Assembly: GCF_038595055.1 (NCBI RefSeq)
Contig: NZ_CP152002.1
Location: 5,798,001-5,862,000 of the forward strand
From: Paenibacillus sp. FSL R7-0345
GTDB lineage: Bacteria; Bacillota; Bacilli; Paenibacillales; Paenibacillaceae
DNA: 64,000 nucleotides
Reading direction: 5' to 3'
Made by a program: the position numbers and the translations under genes. The notes below the pieces were generated by a model. That model was not told the origin of the DNA. It was given only the letters and a program-made list of their open reading frames with translations, and did not search any database. Below are positions 8,091 to 17,283 of this stretch, piece by piece (positions within the stretch are counted from its first letter, which is position 1; every line of letters begins with the position of its first letter).

Positions 8091-8837
8091 TCATTTCCCT
8101 CCCTGCACCAGTTCGTAGAACAGCTGCTCCAGGTTCAGCCCGTGCAGACCTGCAGCTTCGGTCATCTCTGCCAGTGTCCCCTGGGCAATAACCTTGCCGC
8201 GGTGCAGCACGATAAAGCGGTCGCAATAATTCTCAATGGTGGAGAGAATATGCGAGCTGAGCAGAATGGATGCTCCCGATTGCTTCAGCTCCATCATGAA
8301 GTCAAGCAGGGAGCGGATGCCAAGCGGATCAAGCCCCAGAAAAGGCTCGTCAATCACATAGAGTGCCGGCCGGGCTACAAAGGCACACATAATCATAACC
8401 TTCTGCTTCATCCCCTTGGACAAATGGGAGGACAGTGTATCCATCTTGTCCTCCATATTGAACAGTGCGGCCAGCTGCAGGCTGCGGGTCTCATAATCGC
8501 TGCGTTCCACGCCGTAAGCCCTGGCCGTAAATTCAACATGCTCGCGGACCGTCATCTCCTCATACAAAAGAGGCGATTCCGGCACGAACGTCAGTGCGCT
8601 GTGATACCCTTCCGGGTCCGCAGCACGGGTCTTGCCCTGAACGGTGATTTCGCCCTTATGCGGCGACATCAGCCCAAGGATGTGCTTCATCGTTGTACTC
8701 TTGCCTGCTCCGTTCAGTCCGATCAGCCCGACCATTTCGCCTGGCTGGACCTGCAGGCCGATATCATGCAGCACCGGCTTGTTCAGGCTGTAACCTCCGC
8801 TTAATCCCGTAATTTGCAGTACGGGGGCATTATTCAT
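8091..8837 (-). CDS. ecsA: ABC transporter ATP-binding protein EcsA
   Basis: A 248-aa ATPase subunit partnering EcsB. Walker A is GLNGAGKST, the signature is LSKGMKQKV (an SKGMK variant usual for Ecs and related exporters), Walker B is LYVIDEP, and the switch histidine is in LLSSHIL. The start overlaps the stop of the DEAD-box helicase gene by 4 nt (ATGA), so helicase, ecsA and ecsB form one operon. Confidence 0.9.
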   Translation of the reverse strand: MNNAPVLQITGLSGGYSLNKPVLHDIGLQVQPGEMVGLIGLNGAGKSTTMKHILGLMSPHKGEITVQGKTRAADPEGYHSALTFVPESPLLYEEMTVREHVEFTARAYGVERSDYETRSLQLAALFNMEDKMDTLSSHLSKGMKQKVMIMCAFVARPALYVIDEPFLGLDPLGIRSLLDFMMELKQSGASILLSSHILSTIENYCDRFIVLHRGKVIAQGTLAEMTEAAGLHGLNLEQLFYELVQGGK

Positions 8838-10315
8838 TGACCGTCACCTCCCGTGGTTTTGTTCTTGAGCCACTTTGGCGCTCCTTTGTTCTTTCGGTTC
8901 TTCTCGCGTTCCGCATTGCTGCGCGACTTGCCGCCCGAAGCCGGAGCAGAGCCGGCTCCACTGCGTCCGCCTGCGGCCCGGGCGCTCCCGTGCTGCGGCT
9001 CGCGGCGCATAGCCGCGCCGGAGCCCTCGCCGTCCGGCCGCGCTGCCGCCGGCCTTGCACCTGGCGCATCCGGCTGCACAGACGCCGTCTGCACCGGCTT
9101 GCCGCCGCGCGGAGCTGCGCTCTCCCGGCGCTGGCCTGCATCCCCTTCGCCGCGGCCTAGCGCCGGCTTGCGGACCTCATCCGCCGCCAGCACCTTGCCG
9201 GCGGACATCGCCCGCTCCTCGAGCTGGATATTGAGCTCGCGGGCGAACTTGCGCATGATAAACGTCTGCTGCTCGGTAACGATCGTCACCGACAGCCCGC
9301 GTTTGCCCATGCGCCCGGTACGGCCGGCCCGGTGCACATAGTGCTCGGCGTCAAAGGCCGGATCGAAGCTGACGACGAGCGTCAGCTCCTCAATGTCCAG
9401 ACCCCGGGCCGCCACGTCGCTGGCGACCAGCACGCGGAACTTGCCGTCGCGGAATTTCGCCAGCACGTTGCTGCGCGTAACCTTGTCGGCATCACCGTAC
9501 AGTGCTGCTGCCGTCAAGCCGAGATGGTTCAGCTTGGCCTCAACCTCGGCAATATCCTCCGTCGCGTTGACGAACACAATCGCCCGCTTGGGGTTGTAGT
9601 GGCGGATAATACGGCGCAGCATATCCACCTTGTTCCGTTCTTCTGTCACCACATAATGATGCTCCAGTGTCTGGGCAGTCATCACGCCCGGATCAATGCC
9701 GATCTCGGCCGGGTTCTTCATTTCCCGCGATGCAAGGGCCTTTGTCTCCGGACCGATGGTCGCAGACAGCATTACCAGCTGGCGCGTGCGCAGCGCGCTG
9801 CTGACGATCTTGGCCACCTCTCCGGCTCCGCTGAGCTGGAACATCTGGTCGGCCTCATCGATCACAATGGTGCTGACTTCATGCATTTTCAGCTTGCGCA
9901 GGCCAATCAGTTCGCGGATGCGTCCCGGTGTGCCGACGACAAGCTGCGGATGCTCACGCAGCTTGTCGATCTGACGTTTGATTGCCGCTCCGCCGATCAG
10001 ACCCATCACCTTAATGCCGCGGTGATCGCCGTAGCGCTCCGCCTCGCGCAGAATCTGCATGGCCAGCTCCTGGGTCGGGGCCAGCACCAGCTTTTGCACC
10101 ACTCTCTGCTCCGGATTTATTCCTTGAAGCAACGGCAGCAGATAGGCCAGCGTCTTGCCTGTTCCTGTCTGGGAAGCGGCCAGTACATCCCTTCCCTCCA
10201 GCAGCAGCGGAATCGTCTGCTCCTGAACAGGGGATGGGGCGGTAATGCCGAATTCCGCCAACCGGGCAACAAGGTCCTCCTGAATGCCGATGGCCGCAAA
10301 AGAAGCGTTAGTCAT
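8834..10315 (-). CDS. DEAD-box ATP-dependent RNA helicase
   Basis: 493 aa. The two RecA-like domains (~1-370) show the Q motif region (SPVQEQTIPLLL), motif I (SQTGTGKT), PTQELA, TPGR, motif II VIDEAD, SAT, and motif VI HRAGRTGR. Residues ~380-493 are a Gly/Arg/Lys/Ser-rich tail, probably RNA-binding and disordered; such tails are common in cold-shock helicases (CshA/CshB, DbpA types). It likely unwinds structured RNA in ribosome assembly or decay. Which paralogue it is cannot be decided from the sequence. It is the first gene of the helicase-ecsAB operon. Confidence 0.9.
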   Translation of the reverse strand: MTNASFAAIGIQEDLVARLAEFGITAPSPVQEQTIPLLLEGRDVLAASQTGTGKTLAYLLPLLQGINPEQRVVQKLVLAPTQELAMQILREAERYGDHRGIKVMGLIGGAAIKRQIDKLREHPQLVVGTPGRIRELIGLRKLKMHEVSTIVIDEADQMFQLSGAGEVAKIVSSALRTRQLVMLSATIGPETKALASREMKNPAEIGIDPGVMTAQTLEHHYVVTEERNKVDMLRRIIRHYNPKRAIVFVNATEDIAEVEAKLNHLGLTAAALYGDADKVTRSNVLAKFRDGKFRVLVASDVAARGLDIEELTLVVSFDPAFDAEHYVHRAGRTGRMGKRGLSVTIVTEQQTFIMRKFARELNIQLEERAMSAGKVLAADEVRKPALGRGEGDAGQRRESAAPRGGKPVQTASVQPDAPGARPAAARPDGEGSGAAMRREPQHGSARAAGGRSGAGSAPASGGKSRSNAEREKNRKNKGAPKWLKNKTTGGDGQ

Positions 10316-10411
10316 AAGTGTATTTCATCCTTTTCGCTTGAGTTAATATCTTCATTATATGCCAAAAAGGCCTCTCCACCAAATGGAAGGCCATTTCCTC
10401 ATATAAACCGT

Positions 10412-11191
10412 CTATTTACGGTTCATTGCGTTATAAGTCAGCTTGTCTGCCAGACGGGGGAACAAACCATACAGCCGGATACCGAAGCCGGCAATCCCGG
10501 GGAGATCAATCTCTTCCTTGCGCTTCTCCATCAGCTTGACGATTTGAGTTGAGACATGCTGCGGCGTCATCATCATCCGGGCTACATTTTTCTCATAGTT
10601 ACCGGAAGGATCAGCCGTTTTGAAAAAATCAGTGGCAATCGGTCCCGGATTGACCGCCGACACAGTAATTCCGCTCTTGCGCAGCTCCTGGCGCAGGGCA
10701 TTGGTAAAGCCCAGCACGGCATGTTTGGTTGCCGTATAGGAAACGGAACGGGCTGTTCCGATTTTGCCGGCCATAGAGGCTACATTGACGATCTGCCCGC
10801 TACCCCGCTGCAGCATATGCGGAACAACAGCCTTGGTACAGCGGACAATGCCCATGTAATTGACGTCCATCATATCAGCGAATTCCTGCGGCTCCATCTC
10901 GGTGAACCCGGCGAATTTGCCGTATCCGGCGTTGTTCAGCAGAATATCAATTCTGCCGTAAACATCCAGAATTTCAGCGAAAACCCGGTTCACTTCAGAC
11001 TCATCCGTAACATCGCAGGTGTACAGTCCGTACTGGCCCTGAATTCCGCCTGCCGTCTCTTTCAGCTTCTTCTCCGAGCGGGCCAGCAGCACGGGAACAG
11101 CTCCTTTTGTGCTCAGCATCTGGGCCGTAAGGGCCCCGATTCCGCTCGAAGCTCCTGTAATCACAACAATCTTGTCTTTAAGCTGCTGCAT
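10412..11191 (-). CDS. Short-chain dehydrogenase/reductase
   Basis: A 259-aa NAD(P)-dependent oxidoreductase of the classical SDR family. Visible are the cofactor motif TGASSGIG, NNAGYG (structural NNAG), the catalytic serine in NVASMAGKIG, YTATK (catalytic YxxxK) and PGPIATDF. The substrate is unknown. It resembles SDRs annotated as DltE- or YqjQ-like oxidoreductases. AGGAG lies upstream of the ATG. It lies downstream of cheX on the same strand with only ~27 bp between them. Confidence 0.85.
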   Translation of the reverse strand: MQQLKDKIVVITGASSGIGALTAQMLSTKGAVPVLLARSEKKLKETAGGIQGQYGLYTCDVTDESEVNRVFAEILDVYGRIDILLNNAGYGKFAGFTEMEPQEFADMMDVNYMGIVRCTKAVVPHMLQRGSGQIVNVASMAGKIGTARSVSYTATKHAVLGFTNALRQELRKSGITVSAVNPGPIATDFFKTADPSGNYEKNVARMMMTPQHVSTQIVKLMEKRKEEIDLPGIAGFGIRLYGLFPRLADKLTYNAMNRK

Positions 11192-11218
11192 GAGTATCTT
11201 TCAGCTCCTAAGATCTCC

Positions 11219-11674
11219 CTAAGAAATCATTACCTGAATATCAAGTTCCCCAATGCCTTCCATAAGCAGCGGGATGCTAAGTGCTTTGCGCGGGAAAACA
11301 GCCATGCTCTCCAGCTTCATCAGCTTCGGAGGTGTAATATCAACGGATACCCCTTGATTGGATAGGATCGTACTGGCATTTCCGCTGATCATATTGCCCA
11401 GCTCCGAAATTGCACTCTGTCCCATTTCATCCATTTCTGCAATCGGATAGCCGCCCATCATTGCGGATACCATCTTCAGCGCCACATGCTCCTCAAGCCC
11501 GAATATAATATCCCCGCTGAGCTGTCCCGTCATCCCGACCTGAATCCATATATGGTTATCGATCAGTTCAATATCCTTGATGCCCAGATTTCCGGTGGAT
11601 GGCGAGACCTGAACCACCTGCTCAATTACAATGCGTGCAGACTCTAGAAATGGATTGATTACTTCTGCTTTCAT
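11219..11674 (-). CDS. cheX: Chemotaxis protein CheX (CheY-P phosphatase)
   Basis: A 151-aa member of the CheC/CheX/FliY phosphatase family, which dephosphorylates CheY-P. The ExxN-type catalytic motif is in ISELGNMISGNA. The start MKAEVINPFLESARIVIEQV is typical of CheX, which has one such motif rather than the two of CheC. A GGGGGG-rich ribosome binding site precedes the ATG. No other chemotaxis genes are in the window. Confidence 0.88.
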   Translation of the reverse strand: MKAEVINPFLESARIVIEQVVQVSPSTGNLGIKDIELIDNHIWIQVGMTGQLSGDIIFGLEEHVALKMVSAMMGGYPIAEMDEMGQSAISELGNMISGNASTILSNQGVSVDITPPKLMKLESMAVFPRKALSIPLLMEGIGELDIQVMIS

Positions 11675-12012
11675 GAAAGTGCTGTCCCCCCTCTACCTGG
11701 CTTTAGTTGCATACCAAAAGTCCTAAGTAATAATGATTAATTATACTTCATATATCGGCATTATTCACCAAAAATTAATGCTCTTGTCGAAGGAATTCTC
11801 AAGATAGTTTTATCCTCCGCATTGCCCTGCCGGATGTAATCTCCTATAATTTAATCAAAAGCCCACACTCCGCGTAAGATAAAGCCTGTTTTAACCATCT
11901 ATTTTCCTATACAACGTCACAATGTTTATCCTGCGAGCACGCCCGGTTTCCACACTATATACAGATTCAGCTATTCGGCGCACGATTCGGTAGGCAAAAA
12001 GGGGGCACATCT
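11675..12012. other. 338-bp divergent intergenic region between cheX and a LysR gene
   Basis: AT-rich. It contains a good plus-strand promoter (11822-11850) and, on the minus strand, a TATAAT (11740-11745) without a good -35 that may serve cheX. No small gene with a ribosome binding site was found. Confidence 0.6.
11822..11850 (+). promoter_or_regulatory. Sigma-A promoter upstream of the LysR gene
   Basis: TTGCCC (11822-11827), a 17-nt spacer and a perfect TATAAT (11845-11850), about 160 nt before the LysR start. Confidence 0.65.
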
Positions 12013-12915
12013 ATGAACATTAGCCAGTTGGAGACACTGATTACAATCTCCAAGACGATGAGCTTTCGCAAGGCAGGCGAACTGCTTAACCTGACCCAGC
12101 CGGCAGTTTCGGCACAGATCAAAAGCCTGGAGGAAGAATTCAAAACACAGCTCGTTGACCGGAACCAGCCGGTTACCTTGACTGACAGGGGCAAAGTATT
12201 CCTCTCACATGCAGAGCAGATTGTAAGTATCGTGGAGGAGCTGAAGCAACGGCTCGCCGATCTGGAAGAGAACCCTCAGGGACATATTATTCTCGGCACA
12301 ACCACTTCCATTGCGATTCAGATTCTGCCGCGCATCCTGTCTTATTTTCAGGACCAGTTCCCGCATATCAAAACCTCGATTTCCTCCATGTCCTCATCGC
12401 AGATCTATCAGCAGGTGGAGAACGGGATTGTCGATGTCGGAATCGGTTATCTGATCGGGCAAAATCCGGGGATGACCACTTCGGTGCTGTATTACGACAC
12501 CTTTGAGCTGGTAGTATCCCCAAGGCATCCGCTGGCCCAGATGAAAACGGCGGGGATCGAAGCGCTCGGCACTACGCCGCTCATTCTGCTCTCTCCAGAT
12601 ACGGTCGGCCGCAGATTTGTCGATGATGTCCTGGCCAGGCACGGTATTCAGCCTCAGGTCATCATGGAGCTGACGAGCAGCGAGGAAGTGAAGCGCATGG
12701 TTGAGCTTGATCTGGGCGCAGCCGTTATCTCCAAGCAATCCGTAACGGCCGAGGTCCGCAGCGGTACACTCAAGATTGTCCCGATCATTGAGCTTGAGGT
12801 TACCCATCCGGTAGGGGTCATTACCAAGTCAGGCAAATATGTCAACTCCGCCATGCGCCAGTTCCTCAGCGATTTGAAGGGCATGCCGGAGACCCAGTTC
12901 ATCGGCTCGGAATAA
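12013..12915 (+). CDS. LysR-family transcriptional regulator
   Basis: 300 aa. The N-terminal winged helix (~1-60: ETLITISKTMSFRKAGELL, then LTQPAVSAQIKSLEEEF) is followed by a periplasmic-binding-protein-like effector domain. The effector domain is CysB/CysL-like in layout (TTTSIAIQILPRIL, then VDVGIGYLIG). GGGGG precedes the ATG. The PHP phosphatase gene follows 57 bp downstream on the same strand and may be co-transcribed. The effector is unknown. Confidence 0.88.
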   Translation: MNISQLETLITISKTMSFRKAGELLNLTQPAVSAQIKSLEEEFKTQLVDRNQPVTLTDRGKVFLSHAEQIVSIVEELKQRLADLEENPQGHIILGTTTSIAIQILPRILSYFQDQFPHIKTSISSMSSSQIYQQVENGIVDVGIGYLIGQNPGMTTSVLYYDTFELVVSPRHPLAQMKTAGIEALGTTPLILLSPDTVGRRFVDDVLARHGIQPQVIMELTSSEEVKRMVELDLGAAVISKQSVTAEVRSGTLKIVPIIELEVTHPVGVITKSGKYVNSAMRQFLSDLKGMPETQFIGSE

Positions 12916-12972
12916 CCGGTATGATGTGCTGCTGACGTACACACACTATGGCCAAAGGAGATGTTCACGCAT

Positions 12973-13785
12973 ATGAAGTTCGACCTGCACACCCATCATT
13001 TCCGCTGCGGCCATGCCGACGGAACCATCAGGGATTATATAGAGGCGGGAATTGCCGCCGGTCTTAGCGTTATAGGCATTTCCGACCATACACCATACTT
13101 CGGCCACAAGGCCGAGCAGGCTTTCCCCCATATTGCCATGGCTAAATCGGAAATTGTGAATTATGTAGAGGAAGTGCTGTCCCTGCAAAAAGAATACGCC
13201 GGCAAAATCGATGTCCTGCTCGGCATTGAATCCGATTACTTCCCCGAACACGCCGAGCTGTACCGGGCTACGCTGGCTGCCTATCCCTTTGACTATGTAA
13301 TCGGCTCCGTACATAGCGTGGGCGGTGACAGCATCTTTAACAAGAGCCGCTGGAAAAGGCTTAATCCGCAGCAGATGCAAGCCGTCAAAGCGGATTATTA
13401 CCGGCTGATCGCCGATTCCGCCCGCAGCGGCATGTTCCAGATTCTCGGCCATATCGATGCGATGAAGGGCAACTATCCACAGTTCTGTGATATCCCGGCT
13501 GCCGCCGAGGTAGATGAAGCCTTACGCGTTATCGGTGAATGCGGAACCGCAATCGAGATCAATACCTCCGGCGGCACCAAGCTGTGCGGCGGCTGGTATC
13601 CGTCTGATGACATTCTCGAGCGTGCCCTGCACTTCGGTGTGGAAGTCAGCTTCGGTTCCGATGCGCACAAGCCTTCCCGGGTCGCCGACCAGCGGGATGC
13701 GGTAGAAGCACGTTTGAAGGACATTGGCTTTAAAGAGTGGGTATACTATAAGCAGCGTGAGCGGGTAACCGTACCTATTGAATAA
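12973..13785 (+). CDS. hisJ: PHP-family histidinol-phosphatase (HisJ type)
   Basis: A 270-aa metal-dependent phosphoesterase. PHP-domain metal ligands are visible in DLHTHHFRCGHADG, ISDHTPY, GIESDYFPEH, GSVHSV, LGHIDAMKG and FGSDAHKP. The HisJ/HisK group removes phosphate from histidinol phosphate in histidine synthesis. No his genes are nearby, so related PHP phosphatases acting on other substrates remain possible. ATG 12973 is preferred because ATG 12961 touches the AAAGGAG site. A large hairpin terminator follows. Confidence 0.75.
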   Translation: MKFDLHTHHFRCGHADGTIRDYIEAGIAAGLSVIGISDHTPYFGHKAEQAFPHIAMAKSEIVNYVEEVLSLQKEYAGKIDVLLGIESDYFPEHAELYRATLAAYPFDYVIGSVHSVGGDSIFNKSRWKRLNPQQMQAVKADYYRLIADSARSGMFQILGHIDAMKGNYPQFCDIPAAAEVDEALRVIGECGTAIEINTSGGTKLCGGWYPSDDILERALHFGVEVSFGSDAHKPSRVADQRDAVEARLKDIGFKEWVYYKQRERVTVPIE

Positions 13786-13797
13786 TTCTGAACAAAA

Positions 13798-13865
13798 AGC
13801 ACCGCAGAGCAAAGGTCCCGGGAAGCATATCAGCTTACCGGTCTGACCTTTACCGCTGCGGTGCT
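13798..13865. terminator. Large hairpin between convergent genes
   Basis: AGCACCGCAG pairs with CTGCGGTGCT, with AAAGGTC/GACCTTT nested inside. The T-run is weak on the plus strand. It lies between the hisJ-like and nitroreductase genes, which converge. Confidence 0.65.
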
Positions 13866-13880
13866 CTGTTATTATGCAGC

Positions 13881-14630
13881 TTATCCTTTCTGCAGGCTGC
13901 TGCCCGTAAAGCCCTGCTTGGGAAGCGTCCTCCCGGCATCCCCATACTGCGGGTTCAGCGCATAGAAGTGGGCGATAACCGCGCTCCAGTCGCGCTCTGT
14001 CTGTCCAACGGACTTCAGATATTCCCGGAATTCCGCATTATACTGCCGGATGCTGCCTTCGAGGTCACGGTTGTAGCGCTCTTCATGATAGACTGCCTCC
14101 AGCGGCAGGCGCGGCTTCTTGGGCAGCTCTTCCCCGGGATAACCGATACACAGGCCGACCACCGGGAACACATACTCCGGCAGCTCCAGCAGCTCAATAA
14201 CCTCCGCGGTATTACGGCGGATGCCGCCGATCGGGATGATGCCAAGCCCGAGCGATTCTGCAGCGGCCACTGCGCTTTCCAGGGCAATCCCTGCATCGAC
14301 CGCACCAACCAGCAGTGCATCGGCATCCGCCGCTGCCTCAAACGGCTGGCCTTCCAGCTCGCCGGCCAGCTTGGTGCGGTAGAAATCCATACAGAACACC
14401 AGGAAGACCGGGGCCTCTGCCACATGCTTCTGATTTCCGCTCAGCGCTGCGAACTTCTCCCTGCGCTCTTTGTTCTGCACGGAAATTATCGTAACCTGCT
14501 GTCCGTTAACCCAGGAAGGGGCTGCCTGTGCGGCTTCAATAATCATCCGCAGCTTCTCCGGCTCTACCGGCTTGTCTGCGTATTTCCGGAACGAACGGTG
14601 ATTGTTTAGGGTGTTCAGCACTTCATTCAA
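13881..14630 (-). CDS. Nitroreductase-family NADPH-dependent oxidoreductase, TTG start
   Basis: A 249-aa FMN-dependent oxidoreductase of the NfrA/Frp-like group: NHRSFRKY near the N-terminus (flavin phosphate contacts), AAQAAPSWVNGQQ, GIIPIGGIRRN, and a C-terminal region with KQGF. A perfect AGGAGG (complement of 14640-14645) lies 9 nt before a TTG codon at 14630. The product from TTG starts just before NHRSFRKY, as in relatives, so TTG is chosen over the ATG at 14681, which has no ribosome binding site. Likely role: reduction of nitroaromatics, quinones or flavin for oxidative or disulphide stress. Confidence 0.83.
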   Translation of the reverse strand: MNEVLNTLNNHRSFRKYADKPVEPEKLRMIIEAAQAAPSWVNGQQVTIISVQNKERREKFAALSGNQKHVAEAPVFLVFCMDFYRTKLAGELEGQPFEAAADADALLVGAVDAGIALESAVAAAESLGLGIIPIGGIRRNTAEVIELLELPEYVFPVVGLCIGYPGEELPKKPRLPLEAVYHEERYNRDLEGSIRQYNAEFREYLKSVGQTERDWSAVIAHFYALNPQYGDAGRTLPKQGFTGSSLQKG

Positions 14631-14756
14631 TGGTTGATTCCTCCTAAGGCTGTGATGAGCATCTCTCTTAAGGTTTATCATAACCCGGCAGCATCGGCAG
14701 CCGCCAGTTTTCCGGCCATAAACACCAGCATCTCATCCCTTTAACTGCATAAGCAC

Positions 14757-14784
14757 AAAAAAATGGACCCGGAGTACCGGGTCC
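14757..14784 (-). terminator. Intrinsic terminator of the GNAT gene
   Basis: A perfect 8-bp stem GGACCCGG/CCGGGTCC around a 4-nt loop. On the minus strand it is followed by a T7 run. Confidence 0.85.
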
Positions 14785-14858
14785 CAACAGCAGTTATATT
14801 TTCAAAAGGGGGTCATGTACTTAGTTTAACCGGACACTGTTAGAGTTTGATAACGGCT

Positions 14859-15407
14859 TTATTTCAATTGTGTAACAATGCTGAACACTTTTATGACATC
14901 ACCCGAGCCGTCAGCCACCGGCAGAATCCGCTCCGGTGTCAGCCCGTTTTTGAGCATAACCCGCTCGCTTCTAAGGTTGCTGCCCCGGCAGCGGCCCTCC
15001 ACTTTAAGCAGGCCCAGTTCCCGTACTGCGTAGTCCAGCATCAGCCCGACCGCCTCTGTGGTGAAGCCTGCCCCCCACCAGTCCGGATGGAGCATGTAAC
15101 CTAACACTGCCTTGCCTTCATGCCGGTTCCAGTTCTGCAGCGACACCGTCCCGATCAGCTCCGGCCCGCCTTTGGCATAGATGCCGGCATGCAGTGCACA
15201 GGGATCGTAGGCATGGATCATTCTGTGCGCCAGTTTATCCAGGACCGCCTGCTGTGATCCGGCTCCGCACCGCATCACAATATGCGGCTGAACCTCCGGA
15301 TGCGAGAGAAGGGTCCTTAGCCTGCCGGCCTCAGCGGGCAGCATCGGCCTCAGTTCAACTGAAGTTCCTTGCCGGGCGGTGAATGATACTGTTTCATGAG
15401 TAATCAT
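14859..15407 (-). CDS. GNAT-family N-acetyltransferase (RimJ/RimL-like)
   Basis: A 182-aa acetyl-CoA-dependent acetyltransferase. The layout LRPMLPAEAGRLRTLLSHPEV, IGTVSLQNWN, LGYMLHPDWWGAGFTTEAV (acetyl-CoA-binding loop) and a C-terminal RGSNLRSERVMLKNGL fits the RimJ/RimL subgroup, which acetylates ribosomal protein N-termini, antibiotics or other amines. The substrate is unknown. The GAGGGG site lies 5 nt before the ATG. The metallophosphoesterase gene lies 51 bp upstream on the same strand, so the two may be co-transcribed. Confidence 0.83.
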   Translation of the reverse strand: MITHETVSFTARQGTSVELRPMLPAEAGRLRTLLSHPEVQPHIVMRCGAGSQQAVLDKLAHRMIHAYDPCALHAGIYAKGGPELIGTVSLQNWNRHEGKAVLGYMLHPDWWGAGFTTEAVGLMLDYAVRELGLLKVEGRCRGSNLRSERVMLKNGLTPERILPVADGSGDVIKVFSIVTQLK

Positions 15408-15458
15408 AAATTCCCCTCTTCTCTGCAGTTAATGGCGGATCAGCCGCTTCTGCGCGCC

Positions 15459-16364
15459 CTAAGCCCGGCGCAGGGTGAGTACGGTCAGCTCCGGCCTGCA
15501 CAGCATCCGAAATGGCATATAGGTTTCGCCGAAGCCTCTGTTCACGTAAACCGGCATTGCTTTTGCTGCGGTGTAGTATAAACCGCTTATGTATTTAAGC
15601 GAACCGTAAGGCGTATATGGCGCTCCTATGAACGGCAGGCGGATCTGCCCGCCATGGCTGTGTCCCGACAGCTGCAGGTTAAAGGGGTAACCCTCTGCCG
15701 TGTCGGCATAATCCGGCTCATGCATCATCAGGACAGTGAACATATCCTCCGGAATGTCCTTGAGCGCAGCTTCAGGATCCGGAGTGCCCTTAAGCATATC
15801 CTCAAGTCCCGCAATCCCGATCCTCGCTCCGCCCTGGCTGATCACATAGGACTGATTCCTGAGGACAACAAAACCGGCAGCCTGCAGCAGACGGGTGAGC
15901 AGCTCGGTATTTTTATAATCATGATTGCCAAAAATCGCGTATTTACCCAGCGGAGCAGTCAATTCAGCCAGCAGAGACACTGAATCGGTCAGATCCTCGG
16001 CCTCACTGTCCACAATATCGCCGGTGAAGCAGATCAGATCCGGCTTGGCCTCCTTAATATGCTTCACCAGCCGCTTCACATCCCCGGCATCTTTATTGAA
16101 ACCCAGATGGACATCGCTGAAATGCACCAGCCGGGTACCCGAAAAAGCGGAGGGAAGCTGCGCCAGCGGCAGCTCCAGCTCCGTAACCTCAAGCCAGCCC
16201 GGCTCCCCCTGCCAGACATATCCGCCAGTGAGCAGCCCTGCCCCGAACAGCGTTGCGGTTCCCCGGGCCAGGAACTGGCGGCGGGTGATTTTGCGGCGGC
16301 CGGCCTTGACAGGTTCCGGATCATTACCACGTTTGGGAGAAGCCCCGGACAAGTCTCTATTCAT
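15459..16364 (-). CDS. ykuE: Tat-exported metallophosphoesterase, YkuE-like
   Basis: 301 aa. The N-terminal Tat signal ITRRQFLARG is followed by a hydrophobic stretch (~27-50). The calcineurin-like catalytic domain has FSDVHLG, FTGDIVDS, FGNHDY, MMHEPDY and SGHSHGGQIRLP, giving the full set of metal ligands. YkuE of B. subtilis is a known substrate of TatAyCy and is found at the cell wall; this protein has the same architecture. Its substrate is unknown. AAAGGAG lies 9 nt from the ATG. It lies directly downstream of the potassium channel gene (21-bp gap). Confidence 0.87.
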   Translation of the reverse strand: MNRDLSGASPKRGNDPEPVKAGRRKITRRQFLARGTATLFGAGLLTGGYVWQGEPGWLEVTELELPLAQLPSAFSGTRLVHFSDVHLGFNKDAGDVKRLVKHIKEAKPDLICFTGDIVDSEAEDLTDSVSLLAELTAPLGKYAIFGNHDYKNTELLTRLLQAAGFVVLRNQSYVISQGGARIGIAGLEDMLKGTPDPEAALKDIPEDMFTVLMMHEPDYADTAEGYPFNLQLSGHSHGGQIRLPFIGAPYTPYGSLKYISGLYYTAAKAMPVYVNRGFGETYMPFRMLCRPELTVLTLRRA

Positions 16365-16385
16365 AGGGAGGTTCTCCTTTCGGTA

Positions 16386-17132
16386 CTATTTTGTAGATAA
16401 ATTGTCTTCTGCAGCTGCAGCCTGATCTGATTTTTTTGCAGATCTCACACCGGATTTCTGTTCCTGACAATCTGACTCGGCATGCTCAATTTTCACATCA
16501 ATCTCAGCTTCAATCTCATCCTCCGTATTGGCCCCGAGAATTTTACGGAACAAACCCAGCATGGATAAGGCATAGGCCACAGTGATGAAGCTGAAGCTGA
16601 TCTGCATAATGACAACGAGCCGTGACGTATTATCAATAGGTGCCACATCCCCGTAGCCCACAGTCGTAAATGTAGCAACGCTAAAATACAGAAAGGTAAT
16701 CAGCTGGCTGAGCAGATCCTCTCCGAGCCCTTTTCCCATAAAGGAAGATTGTCCAAACAGCTTATAAATGGATGTATATACAATCGTAAAGAAAAGAATG
16801 CAGGTAAAGGCGGCGATACTGATGCGGACCAGGGTCTGCTGCAGCCTGACCTCCTTGTTGTTGGATTCCTTGATTTCATGAAAAATAAACAGGATATAGA
16901 ACAGCACCGAAGCCGGCACAAACAGCAGGATCAGCCCCCGCAGCCCTCGGTCGCCCGGCACAATCGAACCAAGCTCAATCCAGCCCAGCAGGTCCTCGGC
17001 CGAAATCAGCGCGTAAATCAGCACCGGAATGAGCAGAACCGCCTTCCCCACCCATTTCCTTCTGAGCCGGTAAAACAGCAGGGACAGCAGTATAATCACA
17101 GCAGCGTTAAGGGTCCACATCCACCAGCTCAT
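16386..17132 (-). CDS. Two-TM potassium channel-like protein
   Basis: 248 aa. An N-terminal hydrophobic region with about three helices (~1-90) precedes a pore module (~105-205) with the selectivity filter TVGYGD between two helices. This identifies a potassium-selective ion channel. The tail (~210-248) is acidic then Lys-rich, with no RCK domain, so gating by ligand is not evident. It is probably co-transcribed with the YkuE-like gene. Confidence 0.82.
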   Translation of the reverse strand: MSWWMWTLNAAVIILLSLLFYRLRRKWVGKAVLLIPVLIYALISAEDLLGWIELGSIVPGDRGLRGLILLFVPASVLFYILFIFHEIKESNNKEVRLQQTLVRISIAAFTCILFFTIVYTSIYKLFGQSSFMGKGLGEDLLSQLITFLYFSVATFTTVGYGDVAPIDNTSRLVVIMQISFSFITVAYALSMLGLFRKILGANTEDEIEAEIDVKIEHAESDCQEQKSGVRSAKKSDQAAAAEDNLSTK

Positions 17133-17283
17133 GGCTATCCCCCCCTGTCCTTTGACAGCGCCAAAGTCTTAGTGGAAATTCAACACTTAATATCCCTATT
17201 TGACTCTGTAGCAGAATTTTAATTGGAAAAATGCCGGTAGAATTAGGTGGAGAAAATCCACTTCACTCTCACAGTATCGTTAT

